A program made the translations under genes and the position numbers. A stretch of DNA of 64,000 nucleotides from Bacillus spongiae (GTDB lineage: Bacteria > Bacillota > Bacilli > Bacillales > Bacillaceae_K): contig NZ_JBBAXC010000001.1 of NCBI RefSeq assembly GCF_037120725.1, forward strand, positions 1-64,000. Reading direction: 5' to 3'. Positions 34,389 through 44,970 of this stretch are shown here, piece after piece. Under the pieces are notes generated by a model that was not told the DNA's origin, did no database searches, and saw only the letters and a program-made list of their open reading frames with translations. Each line of letters opens with the position of its first letter. Within the stretch, counting starts at the first letter, position 1.

Positions 34389-34416
34389 TTTACTTGTTGT
34401 CATCTTTTGATATACT
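34389..34416 (+). promoter_or_regulatory. promoter of the malic enzyme gene
   Basis: TTTACT (34389-34394), 16 bases and TATACT (34411-34416), about 75 bases before the TTG start. Confidence 0.5.
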
Positions 34417-34492
34417 TTGATAGTGAATCATGTGGTCTGACCACTATAGAAATGTATATACATCTCTGTCTTTAATTAAAGGAGTGAACGTT

Positions 34493-35731
34493 TTGTCATT
34501 AAGAGAAGAAGCGCTGCATATGCACAGAGTGAACCAAGGAAAACTTGAATCCAAGTCAAAAGTGGAAGTGAAAAATGCAAAGGATTTAAGTTTAGCATAC
34601 TCACCCGGTGTAGCAGAGCCATGTAAAGTAATATATGATAAGCCAGAAACAGTATATGAATATACTATGAAAGGTAATATGGTTGCCGTTGTTTCAGATG
34701 GAACTGCTGTTTTAGGCCTTGGGAATATTGGACCGGCAGCTGCCCTTCCCGTAATGGAAGGAAAAGCCGTTTTATTTAAAAGCTTTGCAGGCGTTGACGC
34801 TTTTCCGATTTGTTTAAACACAACAGATGTAGACAAAATTATTGATACAGTGAAATTAATGGAGCCAAACTTTGGTGGCGTCAATTTGGAAGACATTGCT
34901 GCTCCAAATTGCTTTGTGATTGAGGAGCGTTTAAAAAAGGAAACAAACATTCCAATATTTCATGATGATCAACACGGAACAGCGATTGTGACAGTAGCAG
35001 GTCTTATGAATGCATTAAAACTAGTTGACAAGAAAATGTCTGAAATTAAAGTGGTTGCTAATGGAGCAGGTGCGGCTGGAATAGCGATTATTAAATTGCT
35101 TTACGCATATGGTGTCAGAGATATTGTAATGTGCGACTCTAAAGGAGCTATTTATGCAGGCAGACCAAATGGAATGAATTCAATTAAAGAAGAGGTAGCC
35201 AGGTTTACGAACCGAGAAAAACAAGCGGGGTCGTTATCAGATGTTATTAAAGAGGCGGATGTCTTTATTGGAGTATCTGTAGCAGGAGCTTTAACAAAAG
35301 AAATGGTTCAAAGTATGAACCGGGATTCAATTATTTTTGCAATGGCTAACCCTGTTCCAGAGATTATGCCTGCAGAGGCAATGGAAGCCGGTGCGAAAGT
35401 GGTAGGAACAGGTCGCTCTGATTTTGCGAACCAAGTAAATAATGTGCTTGCATTCCCAGGAATTTTTAGGGGAGCTTTAGACGTGAGAGCTACTCATATT
35501 AATGAAAAAATGAAGCAAGCGGCGGTGGAAGCAATTGCCAACCTTATTACAGCAGAAGAGCTGACCAGTGAATACGTTATTCCTGCTCCATTTGATGCGA
35601 GAGTAGCCCCTGCAGTTGCAGCAGCGGTTGCAAAAGCAGCAATGGAAACGGGAGTAGCTCGAATGAAAGTAAACCCTGAGGATGTATATAATCGAACAAA
35701 GAGCTTAGCGGTTATTGGCAAAGTGGAGTAG
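34493..35731 (+). CDS. ytsJ: NAD(P)-dependent malic enzyme (YtsJ type)
   Basis: The 412-residue short-type malic enzyme decarboxylates malate oxidatively to pyruvate. TTG 34493 is preceded by aaaggag; the upstream reading lacks an SD. Features are SLAYSPGVAEPC, the metal and substrate region EDIAAPNCFVIEERL and HDDQHGTAIV, and the nucleotide motif VVANGAGAAGIAIIKLL (about 193-209). By synteny with accDA it is YtsJ, which is the major NADP-preferring isoform in B. subtilis; the cofactor cannot be proven here. It is followed after 4 bases by a GntR-type regulator, so the two are probably one operon. Confidence 0.93.
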   Translation: MSLREEALHMHRVNQGKLESKSKVEVKNAKDLSLAYSPGVAEPCKVIYDKPETVYEYTMKGNMVAVVSDGTAVLGLGNIGPAAALPVMEGKAVLFKSFAGVDAFPICLNTTDVDKIIDTVKLMEPNFGGVNLEDIAAPNCFVIEERLKKETNIPIFHDDQHGTAIVTVAGLMNALKLVDKKMSEIKVVANGAGAAGIAIIKLLYAYGVRDIVMCDSKGAIYAGRPNGMNSIKEEVARFTNREKQAGSLSDVIKEADVFIGVSVAGALTKEMVQSMNRDSIIFAMANPVPEIMPAEAMEAGAKVVGTGRSDFANQVNNVLAFPGIFRGALDVRATHINEKMKQAAVEAIANLITAEELTSEYVIPAPFDARVAPAVAAAVAKAAMETGVARMKVNPEDVYNRTKSLAVIGKVE

Positions 35732-35735
35732 TATT

Positions 35736-36365
35736 TTGACTAATAAAGTATATTTAAGTATCGTAAGGAAAATAAGGGAAATCATTGCTGAAGAGGGTTA
35801 TAAACCTGGCGATAAACTACCTTCAGAAAGAGTTCTCACTGAGCGTCTTCAAGTTGGACGTTCGTCTGTAAGAGAGGCTTTACGAGCGTTAGAACTATTA
35901 GGTTTAATTGAAACGAGAAGAGGCGAAGGAACATTCTTAAGAGACTTTCGAGATCATCAATTAGTAGAGTTACTAGGAATGTTTATTTTACAAAATACGC
36001 AAGCTCAAAGGGATGTTCAACAAACCAAAGTTTTTTTAGAACAAGAGTGCATACGTTCATTCTGTACTAATGTGGACCATGCTTCAGTTTGTGATAAGCT
36101 AAGGAATTTGCAATCTGCTCTAAATCAGGATGAAATAGATGGTTATCAAGTAATGCAACAGCTATTTGCGATACATCCCAATCGTCTAATCTGTAAAATA
36201 TGGACAATATTACATGATTTTGCTGTGAACGATAAGGGGAATAAAGAAAAGCTGGAAAAGCTAGAGAAGGCTAAATGGATAACGATACTACAAGCCTTAA
36301 TTGATGAAGATGTTACTCTTGCAGTAAAAACTTTTAATTCAATAAAAATGTCGATAACTTCATGA
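35736..36365 (+). CDS. FadR/GntR-family transcriptional regulator
   Basis: The protein has 209 residues from TTG 35736 (gtggag 7 to 8 bases upstream). The N-terminal GntR winged helix (about 10-70) is clear: YKPGDKLPSERVLTERLQVG, then RSSVREALRALELLGLIETR and GEGTFL. The C-terminal part is helical, as in the FadR/FCD class, but short and without an obvious metal triad. It lies between malic enzyme and accDA, so it may link malate/pyruvate or acyl-CoA status to malonyl-CoA synthesis. Target and ligand are not known. Confidence 0.8.
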   Translation: MTNKVYLSIVRKIREIIAEEGYKPGDKLPSERVLTERLQVGRSSVREALRALELLGLIETRRGEGTFLRDFRDHQLVELLGMFILQNTQAQRDVQQTKVFLEQECIRSFCTNVDHASVCDKLRNLQSALNQDEIDGYQVMQQLFAIHPNRLICKIWTILHDFAVNDKGNKEKLEKLEKAKWITILQALIDEDVTLAVKTFNSIKMSITS

Positions 36366-36495
36366 CAAATTATAACATCTTTTTTACTCTGTTTCCGTTA
36401 CATTGGTGAACAAGCCTAAATTAATAGTAGTTTGACGAGAAACTAATCAAGTATAAAATGAAGGTTCGATATTACTGGACAAGGAGGATTTCATA

Positions 36496-37374
36496 GTGCT
36501 AAAGGAGATATTTGCTAAAGGCAAAAAAAAGAAATATGCAACCATTCCTTCGGAAGCGTCTAAACAAGATGTCCCTGAAGGAATTATGACGAAATGTCCT
36601 AAGTGTCGGAAGATAATGTATACAAAGGAATTACAAAAAAATAGCAAAGTTTGTTTACATTGCCAGTACCATCATCCAATGAGTAGTGATGAAAGAATCA
36701 AAAGCTTTATAGATGAGGGTTCATTTCATTCACTAGACAATGAATTAATATCTGAAAACCCTTTACAGTTTCCAGATTATATAGAAAAGCTTGAAAAAGA
36801 TCGAGAAAAAACAAAAATTAATGAAGCGGTTGTAACGGGATTTGGTAAAGTGAATGGGTATGAGGTTGTCGTAGCAATTATGGATTCCCGCTTTAGAATG
36901 GGAAGCATGGGTTCTGTAGTTGGAGAAAAAATTACTAGAGCGATTGAAGAAGCTAGTCAGCGCAATTGTCCGTTTATTATTTTTACAGCTAGTGGTGGAG
37001 CCCGTATGCAAGAAGGGGTTCTTTCATTGATGCAAATGGCTAAAACCAGTGCAGCCCTGAAACAATTTAGTGATAAGGGTGGATTGTATATTTCAATTAT
37101 GACACACCCAACAACGGGCGGTGTATCTGCTAGTTTTGCCTCACTCGGTGATTATAACTTTGCCGAACCAGGTGCTTTAATAGGGTTTGCGGGTAGACGA
37201 ATTATTGAACAAACGATCCGTGAAGAACTTCCAGAGGACTTTCAAACAGCTGAGTTTTTATTAGAACACGGTCAACTTGATGATGTGATTTCAAGACTAG
37301 AGCTGAAGGAAAAGATGACTACTTTATTAGATATTCATTGTTCAGGGAGGGATGAAAGTTGGCAAATGAATTAG
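36496..37374 (+). CDS. accD: acetyl-CoA carboxylase carboxyltransferase beta subunit
   Basis: This 292-residue subunit of the carboxyltransferase moves CO2 from biotin to acetyl-CoA in the first step of fatty acid synthesis. An N-terminal zinc ribbon carries Cys34, Cys37, Cys53 and Cys56 (CPKCRK...VCLHC). The crotonase-type core contains [20 protein letters not shown] and [20 protein letters not shown] 36496 lies 8 bases behind aaggagg. The stop overlaps the accA start by 16 bases, so the subunits are co-translated. Confidence 0.97.
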   Translation: MLKEIFAKGKKKKYATIPSEASKQDVPEGIMTKCPKCRKIMYTKELQKNSKVCLHCQYHHPMSSDERIKSFIDEGSFHSLDNELISENPLQFPDYIEKLEKDREKTKINEAVVTGFGKVNGYEVVVAIMDSRFRMGSMGSVVGEKITRAIEEASQRNCPFIIFTASGGARMQEGVLSLMQMAKTSAALKQFSDKGGLYISIMTHPTTGGVSASFASLGDYNFAEPGALIGFAGRRIIEQTIREELPEDFQTAEFLLEHGQLDDVISRLELKEKMTTLLDIHCSGRDESWQMN

Positions 37375-38336
37375 AATTTGAAAAACCCGTCTTGGAACTA
37401 AGAAAGAAAATACAAGAGCTAAAAGAATTTACTAATCAGTCAGATGTCGATTTTACGACTGAAATTGAAAAGCTTGAAGCTAGATTGAAAAATCTAGAAA
37501 GTGAAGTATATTCGAATATGAAACCGTGGGAACGAGTTCAAGTTGCACGTCATCCAAACCGCCCCACAACTCTAGATTATATTAAACAATTATTTAGTGA
37601 CTTTTTAGAGATGCATGGAGACCGCTATTATGGGGATGATGAAGCAATTGTAGGTGGGATAGCCAAATTTAATGGTTTACCTGTAACGGTAATAGGGCAT
37701 CAGCGTGGGAAAGATACGAAGGAAAATATCCGTCGTAATTTTGGGTGTCCACATCCTGAAGGTTATCGCAAGGCGTTAAGGCTAATGAAGCAAGCTGAGA
37801 AATTCGGACGTCCGATCGTATGCTTTATTGATACGAAAGGAGCATACCCAGGAAAAGCTGCTGAAGAAAGAGGACAGAGTGAAGCGATTGCTCGAAATCT
37901 ATTTGAGATGGCAGGGTTAACAGTCCCAATTGTATGTATTGTAATTGGCGAAGGTGGAAGCGGGGGCGCCCTAGCTCTTGGACTAGGTGATCGAATCCAC
38001 ATGTTGGAGAATTCGACTTATTCCGTTATCTCACCTGAAGGGGCTGCTGCTCTTCTATGGAAGGATGCTTCCCAAGCAAAGCGAGCGGCTGAAACGATGA
38101 AAATTACAGCTCCAGACTTAAAAGAACTAGGTGTCATTGATGAGATTATTTCTGAAGTGCAAGGTGGAGCACATAAAAATGTTGAAGAACAAGCAGGGTA
38201 TATTAAAGACATTTTAGAAAAATCTTTAAAGGAATTATTGCCATTGGATTCACTGAACTTAATTCAACAAAGATATGATAAATATAAAGCAATTGGTGAA
38301 TTTACTGTTTTAAATGATTTGTCTAGGGTAAACTGA
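37359..38336 (+). CDS. accA: acetyl-CoA carboxylase carboxyltransferase alpha subunit
   Basis: This 325-residue partner of AccD binds carboxybiotin in the alpha2-beta2 carboxyltransferase. It begins at TTG 37359 behind agggagg, within the last codons of accD. Visible are a helical N-terminus (to about residue 55), [20 protein letters not shown], the oxyanion region [17 protein letters not shown] and [16 protein letters not shown]. The length is normal. A terminator follows directly. Confidence 0.97.
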   Translation: MANELEFEKPVLELRKKIQELKEFTNQSDVDFTTEIEKLEARLKNLESEVYSNMKPWERVQVARHPNRPTTLDYIKQLFSDFLEMHGDRYYGDDEAIVGGIAKFNGLPVTVIGHQRGKDTKENIRRNFGCPHPEGYRKALRLMKQAEKFGRPIVCFIDTKGAYPGKAAEERGQSEAIARNLFEMAGLTVPIVCIVIGEGGSGGALALGLGDRIHMLENSTYSVISPEGAAALLWKDASQAKRAAETMKITAPDLKELGVIDEIISEVQGGAHKNVEEQAGYIKDILEKSLKELLPLDSLNLIQQRYDKYKAIGEFTVLNDLSRVN

Positions 38337-38337
38337 A

Positions 38338-38363
38338 AACGTGCATGAATGGCACGTTTTTTT
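38338..38363 (+). terminator. accDA terminator
   Basis: aacgtgc/gcacgtt (38338-38344, 38352-38358) is followed by TTTTT. Confidence 0.85.
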
Positions 38364-38592
38364 ACTGTTTAAATAGTGTAAATTAGAGAAGGAAAACGGA
38401 TATTACCTAATTTTGTCTATATAAAACGCTTTCATTTAACGAACTATTTCGTCTTTTTAATTTAGACACGCTCATGTATTGAGAACGTTGAGTCTTCATG
38501 TTATTTTAGAAATAAATAATACTTAATTTGACCATAATATTATTGTAATAGTCATTATCATTAATTAATAAGTTTGCATTTCGTTTATTTTG
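38364..38592. other. AT-rich region upstream of pfkA
   Basis: No gene is present. A second, poorer cre-like sequence on the minus strand, TGAAAGCGTTTTAT (complement of 38421-38434), matches the pattern except for the last two bases. A convincing -35/-10 pair was not identified. Confidence 0.35.
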
Positions 38593-38606
38593 TGAAAACG
38601 GTAACA
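38593..38606 (+). promoter_or_regulatory. cre site upstream of pfkA-pyk
   Basis: TGAAAACGGTAACA fits TGNAARCGNWWWCA at every position. It lies 47 bases before the pfkA start codon. Confidence 0.7.
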
Positions 38607-38647
38607 TGGTCATTTTCAAGCTACATATTAAGATCTAGTTGAGGTGA

Positions 38648-39613
<966 letters not shown>

Positions 39614-39644
39614 GCCAGTTTTGATCTATTTTGGAGGGAAAATG

Positions 39645-41405
39645 ATGAGAAAAACAAAAATCGTTTGTACGATTGGTCCAGCTAGTGAGAGTGTAGAAAT
39701 GTTAACGAAATTAGTCAATGCAGGTTTAAATGTAACTCGTTTAAACTTTTCGCATGGTGATTTTGAAGAGCATGGAGCGCGTATTAAAAACATTCGTGAA
39801 GTATCAGAGACTACAGGGAAGACGATCGGAATTCTTTTGGATACGAAAGGTCCAGAAATTCGCACACATACGATGGAAGACGGAGCGATTGAGCTAGTAG
39901 CAGGGAATGAGATTATCCTCTCAATGAGTGAAGTGATTGGTACGACTGAAAAGTTCTCCATTACGTATGAAGGGTTAATTGAAGATGTAAGTGTTGGTTC
40001 AAAAATTTTGTTAGATGATGGATTAATTGGATTAGAAGTAATAGAGATTAACAAAGCTGCTAAAGAAATTCGTACGATGATTTTAAACAGTGGAACACTG
40101 AAAAATAAAAAAGGTGTTAATGTCCCTGGTGTTTCTGTGAAACTTCCTGGAATCACAGATAAGGATGCAAGTGATATTCGTTTCGGTATTGAACAAGGTG
40201 TTGATTATATCGCCGCTTCGTTTGTGCGTAGAGCTTCAGACGTATTAGAGATTCGTCAACTATTAGAAGAAAATAATGCTCCACATATTCAAATCATCCC
40301 GAAAATCGAAAACCAAGAAGGTGTCGATAATATTGATGAAATCTTGGAAGTATCTGATGGTTTAATGGTTGCTCGTGGTGATTTAGGGGTTGAAATTCCG
40401 GCAGAAGAAGTTCCATTAGTACAAAAAAACCTTATTAGAAAATGTAATAATTTAGGGAAACCAGTTATTACGGCGACACAGATGTTAGATTCTATGCAAA
40501 GAAATCCACGCCCAACAAGAGCAGAGGCTAGTGATGTAGCAAATGCCATCTTTGATGGAACAGATGCAATCATGCTTTCAGGTGAAACGGCTGCAGGTAG
40601 TTATCCAGAAGAGGCCGTACAAACGATGCATAACATTGCTTCTCGTGCTGAACAAGTATTAGATTGTAATGCCATCCTTTCGAACCTTGGAAAACACTCT
40701 GGTCACAATATGACAGATGCTATAGGTCAATCCGTTGCCCATACAGCGATAAATTTAGATGTGAATGCCATCATTGCACCAACGGAAAGTGGTCACACTG
40801 CTAAAATGATTTCTAAATACCGCCCTAAAGCACCGATTGTTGCGGTGACGGGTGATGCGGCAGTATCCAGACGTTTAGCACTTGTTTGGGGAGTAAATCC
40901 AATTGTGGGTTCAACCGTTACGACAACAGATGAGATGCTTGATATGGCTGTGGGTACTTCTTTAAAGCATAATATGGTGAAGCAAGGAGATCTTGTTGTG
41001 ATAACAGCAGGAGTTCCAGTAGGTGAAGCTGGTACGACAAACTTGATGAAAATTCATGTTGTAGGTGATGTGCTTGCAAAAGGACAAGGCATTGGTCGCA
41101 AATCAGCATATGGAAAAGCAGTCATTGCCAAAAATGCTACTGAGGCATTAAATAAAATTGAAGAGGGCTCTGTCCTTGTAACAGTAGGTTCTGATAAAGA
41201 AATGGTACCTGCTATTGAAAAATGTGCGGCTCTAATTACAGAAGAAGGCGGATTAACAAGCCATGCTGCTGTAGTCGGTATTTCGCTTGGCAAACCGGTT
41301 ATAGTAGGAGTAGAGAATGCTACATCACTGCTTCAAGATGGACAAGAACTTACAATTGATGCTACACGTGGTGTTATATATAACGGTCACGCTTCCGTCC
41401 TATAA
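39645..41405 (+). CDS. pyk: pyruvate kinase
   Basis: The 586-residue enzyme makes pyruvate and ATP from PEP. N-terminal catalytic parts are clear: [24 protein letters not shown], the metal site [12 protein letters not shown] and [12 protein letters not shown], and [11 protein letters not shown]-terminal extra domain (about 480-586) contains [21 protein letters not shown]. It resembles the phosphohistidine domain of PEP-utilising enzymes and is typical of Bacillus pyruvate kinases. Of two ATGs, 39645 has correct spacing from ggaggg and gives the family start [13 protein letters not shown] strong terminator follows, and a group II intron sits immediately behind it. Confidence 0.97.
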   Translation: MRKTKIVCTIGPASESVEMLTKLVNAGLNVTRLNFSHGDFEEHGARIKNIREVSETTGKTIGILLDTKGPEIRTHTMEDGAIELVAGNEIILSMSEVIGTTEKFSITYEGLIEDVSVGSKILLDDGLIGLEVIEINKAAKEIRTMILNSGTLKNKKGVNVPGVSVKLPGITDKDASDIRFGIEQGVDYIAASFVRRASDVLEIRQLLEENNAPHIQIIPKIENQEGVDNIDEILEVSDGLMVARGDLGVEIPAEEVPLVQKNLIRKCNNLGKPVITATQMLDSMQRNPRPTRAEASDVANAIFDGTDAIMLSGETAAGSYPEEAVQTMHNIASRAEQVLDCNAILSNLGKHSGHNMTDAIGQSVAHTAINLDVNAIIAPTESGHTAKMISKYRPKAPIVAVTGDAAVSRRLALVWGVNPIVGSTVTTTDEMLDMAVGTSLKHNMVKQGDLVVITAGVPVGEAGTTNLMKIHVVGDVLAKGQGIGRKSAYGKAVIAKNATEALNKIEEGSVLVTVGSDKEMVPAIEKCAALITEEGGLTSHAAVVGISLGKPVIVGVENATSLLQDGQELTIDATRGVIYNGHASVL

Positions 41406-41410
41406 TGTTC

Positions 41411-41443
41411 AAAAGACTGCGGTTTATTCCGCAGTCTTTTTTT
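41411..41443 (+). terminator. pfkA-pyk terminator, target of the intron
   Basis: A 12-bp perfect stem aaaagactgcgg/ccgcagtctttt (41411-41422, 41429-41440) continues into a T run. The intron begins three bases later. Confidence 0.92.
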
Positions 41444-41445
41444 GA

Positions 41446-42804
41446 GTGTGCCCGGCATGGGTGTAATCTTTAGGGTGAAAGTCCCGAACCGTGAAGGCAG
41501 AAGTAACGGTTAGCTTAACGCAAGGGTGTCTGTGGTGACGCGGAATCTGAAGGAAGCGAGCGGCAAACTTCCGGTCTGAGGAACACGAACTTCATACAAG
41601 GCTAGGTATCATTGGATGAGTTTGCTCAACAAAACAAAGTCCTTTCTGTCAAAGGTGATACTTAGTAAATGAAGCAGATAGGTGGAAGGAAAGATTATAC
41701 CCTTACCCGGGGAGGTCTGATGAATACGTGAAGTACACTTCATAACCTACTTAGTGATAAGTAGCTGAATCATCAGAAGTCAGCAGAGGTCATAGTACGA
41801 ATCGGGCTAGAACGGTTCGGAAGGACTGAACAATTAAGAGAGAATAGCCCCTGGCATGCAGTATGTCATGATGAACACAGAAAACGCAATACCTCACTTG
41901 AGGAAGGAAACGGTGAATCCCGCGGGGTACCTCTTGGAGGGTGGAGTGACAACTGTTATAGAAGAACAGCTATTCACGGAAGGAAGATTAACGATGCTTA
42001 TGAATCAAATCCTATCACGGGAGAATATGCTTCTAGCACTAAAACGAGTAGAACAGAATAAAGGAAGTCATGGAGTAGATATGATGCCCGTACAAATCCT
42101 ACGAAAGCAAATAGTCGAAAACTGGCATTCCATTCGAGAGGCAATTTTCAAAGGTACCTATGAGCCAATGGCTGTCCGAAGAGTCGAAATCCCGAAGCCT
42201 GATGGCGGTATTCGATTATTGGGTATTCCAACTGTGACAGATCGTTTGATTCAACAAGCAATTGCCCAAGTTATATCGAAGATATATGACCCATTGTTCT
42301 CCGAACATAGTTATGGTTTTCGACCTTATCGAAGTGCACATGACGCAGTAAAGAAAGCAAAAGGATATATCAAAGAAGGATATAGATGGGTCGTAGACAT
42401 GGACTTAGAGAAGTTCTTTGACAAGGTAAACCACGATAAGCTTATGAGCACATTAGCGAAAAGAATCAACGATAAACCACTTCTAACACTCATCCGAAAA
42501 TATCTACAAGCTGGTGTCATGATAAATGGCGTAGTTTCGAGTACAGAACAAGGAACACCACAGGGTGGTCCTCTCAGTCCACTTCTATCAAACATTGTGC
42601 TAGATGAACTAGATAAGGTGTTAGAAGCTAGAGGACACAAATTCGTTCGTTACGCAGATGACAGTAATATCTATGTGAAATCGAAACGGGCGGGAAGCCG
42701 AACAATGGCAAGTATTCGACGGTTCATAATTGAACCGCCATATACCGAACGGTACGTATTGGTGGTGTGAGAGGACGGGAGGTAATCACTCCCTCCTACT
42801 CGAT
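41446..42804 (+). mobile_element. class IIC group II intron with deleted reverse transcriptase
   Basis: The 5' end GTGTGCCCGGCATGGGTG (41446-41463) is the typical group II start of the Bacillus/Geobacillus IIC class. It is followed by about 400 bases of conserved ribozyme domains (for example acttccggtctgaggaac and ttacccggggaggtctgatg). A reverse transcriptase frame lies in domain IV. Domain V follows at about 42732-42766 with the CGC triad expected for IIC (gaaccgcc...ggtacg...ggtggt), and then domain VI (cgggagg...ccctcct). Insertion right after a terminator hairpin is the known target habit of IIC introns. The 3' end at about 42804 is estimated. Confidence 0.85.
41856..42770 (+). pseudogene. 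group II intron reverse transcriptase, internally deleted
   Basis: The frame encodes the RT fingers and palm with the family's VVDMDLEKFFDKVNHD, GTPQGGPLSPLLSNIVLDEL and the catalytic YADD (FVRYADDSNIYV). The canonical core start is near ATG 41994 (MLMNQILSRENMLLALKR). After SKRAGSRTMASIRRF the frame runs at once into domain V sequence and ends IIEPPYTERYVLVV. Relatives have about 420 residues. The last palm part, the thumb (maturase X) and the DNA-binding region are missing, a loss of roughly 150 codons. The protein is unlikely to support splicing or mobility by itself. Confidence 0.85.
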
Positions 42805-42827
42805 TAATAGAGGATAGCTGGTTGATA

Positions 42828-42836
42828 TGCTATACT
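42828..42836 (+). promoter_or_regulatory. extended -10 of fxsA next to the intron end
   Basis: TGCTATACT is an extended -10 (TGnTATACT) 32 bases before the fxsA start. The -35 position at 17-base spacing (42808-42813, tagagg) is not consensus and lies 3 bases from the estimated intron end. Confidence 0.5.
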
Positions 42837-42867
42837 AGGCTAAACAGCTGGTAAGGGGGGCACGAGA

Positions 42868-43257
42868 ATGATGCGCTATTTAATGTTATTTTTAATAATT
42901 GTACCTGCGTTAGAAATTGGTTTGCTCATTTATTCTGGACAAGCATTAGGAGCACCCACAACCATTTTATTAATTATTGCGACAGGAGTTATCGGTGCTT
43001 ATCTTGCGAAAAAACAAGGAATACAAACAGTAAAAAATGCTCAAAATCAACTTCAATACGGACAGGCACCGGGAGATGCGATTGTAGATGGTTTATGTAT
43101 TTTAGTTGGTGGTGTTGTCTTGTTAACACCGGGATTCATTACAGATGCGATTGGATTTTTTCTATTGATCCCTGTAACAAGAAAGCTGATCAAACCATTC
43201 ATACTGAAATTATTTAAGCGCTGGATAAACAATCGTAACGTAATTATCCATAGGTAA
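42868..43257 (+). CDS. fxsA: FxsA-family membrane protein (YtzA)
   Basis: The 129-residue protein has about three membrane helices (2-22, 27-45, 72-100) and the family motifs IVPALEIGLLIYSG, ATGVIGAYLAKKQG and GVVLLTPGFITDAIGFFLLIP, ending in a basic tail. In E. coli FxsA relieves exclusion of phage T7 by the F plasmid. The normal cellular role is unknown. ATG 42868 follows gggggg with 7-base spacing. It is placed between pyk and ytvI as in B. subtilis, but here the intron lies directly upstream. Confidence 0.9.
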   Translation: MMRYLMLFLIIVPALEIGLLIYSGQALGAPTTILLIIATGVIGAYLAKKQGIQTVKNAQNQLQYGQAPGDAIVDGLCILVGGVVLLTPGFITDAIGFFLLIPVTRKLIKPFILKLFKRWINNRNVIIHR

Positions 43258-43287
43258 ACACGTACCATTTTGAAATATACGATGGTG

Positions 43288-43342
43288 GTATTAAGTAATG
43301 GGGGTGGTGATACTCCATTTACTTAATACTTTTTTTATTTTG
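43288..43342 (+). terminator. fxsA terminator
   Basis: gtattaagta/tacttaatac (43288-43297, 43320-43329) with further inner pairing is followed by TTTTTTTATTTT. Confidence 0.85.
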
Positions 43343-43404
43343 TCATTTAAAGAATTCACTTAGTAAGACAGCTGCTAGCTATTTTTATACACTTATAAAT
43401 TTGT

Positions 43405-44526
43405 TTAGGATGGGGGCGTATTTCCTTTAATATAAATCCAGACATCATGAAACACTCCAGCCTTTCTTAAGGCGGTAATCATGACAAGTGTTATAGGACC
43501 AATGATCAAGCCTAAAAAGCCGATTAATTTAAAGCCTACAAATAAAGAGAGTAAGGTAGCTAATGGATCTAGTCCGATAGATGATGAAAGAACTTTAGGT
43601 TCCATAATTTGTCTTTGTATGGCGACAATCATATATAAAATAGCGAGCCCGATTCCAAGCTTAATATCTCCACTTAATAGTTCATAAAGCATCCATGGTA
43701 TTAAAACAGCTGCTGTCCCAAGGTAAGGTAATAAATCAACTAATCCAATTAGAAGGGCAATAGTAATGGAATATTTGACACGTAAAATGAGCAAACCAAT
43801 AAAGATTACGACCATTGTGAGAGAAATGAGCGTTAGCTGCGCTTTGAAAAAGCCAAAAAGTGCTTTCTTTAAATCAATATAAACGGTTCTTCCGCTTGAT
43901 TTTGCTTTCTTTGGAACGTGTTTAGCAATTAATGCAGTGAGTCTATACCAGTCTTTACTAATAAAAAAGGTAGCTAGTATAGTAAAAATAATCGCGGTTG
44001 CAGTGTTTGGAATCCAAGTGATGAGGTTTGGCAGTAGTTGAAAGAAATTTTGAAGAAACTCCCCTGCATTACTCGCAATTTCTTCGCCAGCTGCTTGGAT
44101 GTTAGCAATAATCGTTTCTTGTTGAACAGATTCTAAATTATTAAAGATTGATGCAAGGTGTTCATATATTGGTATAACATATGCAGTAATCGAGTTTTCT
44201 GCAAATTGTATAAATGTTTCAATATGGTCAGGTAATACGTTTGAAAGGTATTCAGCCCCTTCTACTATTTCAGCAATAAGCAAAGTGATTACTCCAACGA
44301 AGAGAGCGAATAGTAATAGAATAGAAATAAATACGGCAAAGGGTCTTGGAATCCTTGCTTTATCTTCTAGAATATTAACAAGAGGATTTATTAAAAAGGC
44401 AAGAAGAATGGCAAAAATAAATGGATACGTTAAGGTCGATACATAAAAAGCTGTAATAAAAAAGAGAATGACAGACAAAATAACAACTAAAAATCGCAAA
44501 AACCGATGGAAATATACAATATTCAA
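43405..44526 (-). CDS. ytvI: AI-2E-family transporter YtvI
   Basis: The 373-residue membrane protein has about eight helices. The family pattern includes FAILLAFLINPLVNILEDKA near the N-terminus and the C-terminal VDLLPYLGTAAVLIPWML and EPKVLSSSIGLDPLATLLSL. Members export AI-2 in E. coli or act as Na+/H+ antiporters in other bacteria; no substrate can be assigned here. In Bacillus it is also listed among sporulation integral membrane proteins. TTG 44526 follows gaggggg. It is convergent with fxsA and divergent from citZ. Confidence 0.9.
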   Translation of the reverse strand: MNIVYFHRFLRFLVVILSVILFFITAFYVSTLTYPFIFAILLAFLINPLVNILEDKARIPRPFAVFISILLLFALFVGVITLLIAEIVEGAEYLSNVLPDHIETFIQFAENSITAYVIPIYEHLASIFNNLESVQQETIIANIQAAGEEIASNAGEFLQNFFQLLPNLITWIPNTATAIIFTILATFFISKDWYRLTALIAKHVPKKAKSSGRTVYIDLKKALFGFFKAQLTLISLTMVVIFIGLLILRVKYSITIALLIGLVDLLPYLGTAAVLIPWMLYELLSGDIKLGIGLAILYMIVAIQRQIMEPKVLSSSIGLDPLATLLSLFVGFKLIGFLGLIIGPITLVMITALRKAGVFHDVWIYIKGNTPPS

Positions 44527-44909
44527 CTAAGCTACCCCCTCATTAATAGGCTAGTCCATGGTAAATATAATTTTCTTCTAAACTTTCATTCAAAACAATC
44601 CGCAATTTTCTCTATTTATAGGCAGCTAGAGTGGTCAAGCTATCTATAAAGTTCAAGCATATTAGAAGTCAGTTTTCTTGTATTTTACCTTTTTATAACA
44701 AAAAAAGAAATTCGTTTTTTCCAATAAAGCATTTATGTTGACGACAGGAGATAGGCTGATGAACAAAAAAAGGTGAAAAATAGGGGGAAGAGATTAAAAT
44801 CTATTTATTATATGATGTACTCCGTTCAAATTATGATATATAGTAGACTATTATTTTGATTTGGCAATGCTTTTTTAGAAAAATATTTGTCTAAATTGAG
44901 GTGTTTCCA
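44527..44909. other. AT-rich gap between ytvI and citZ
   Basis: No gene is supported. A good SD-like agggggaag at about 44784-44793 is not followed by a usable start with a frame of any length. The ytvI promoter must lie here on the minus strand, but was not identified. Confidence 0.35.
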
Positions 44910-44938
44910 TTCACAAAAGTCAGATAATTGTTTATAAT
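44910..44938 (+). promoter_or_regulatory. SigmaA promoter of citZ
   Basis: TTCACA (44910-44915), 17 bases and TATAAT (44933-44938): each box is at most one base from consensus. Transcription is predicted to begin at about 44945, giving a 175-nt leader. Confidence 0.7.
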
Positions 44939-44944
44939 AGGAAA

Positions 44945-44958
44945 TGTAAGCGCATCCT
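44945..44958 (+). promoter_or_regulatory. cre-like site at the citZ start
   Basis: TGTAAGCGCATCCT matches 12 of 14 positions of the CcpA operator. It lies at the predicted transcription start, similar to the repressing citZ site known in B. subtilis. Confidence 0.5.
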
Positions 44959-44970
44959 AAAAGGACGTGT

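Noticed and set aside
38421-38434. second cre upstream of pfkA
   Set aside because: The last two positions do not fit and it lies far from the start codon; kept only as a remark, not as a called site.
39626-40156. 176-codon minus-strand frame inside pyk
   Set aside because: Antisense shadow of a highly conserved gene; no SD, no family resemblance. The same applies to long antisense frames in the malic enzyme, accA and RT genes.
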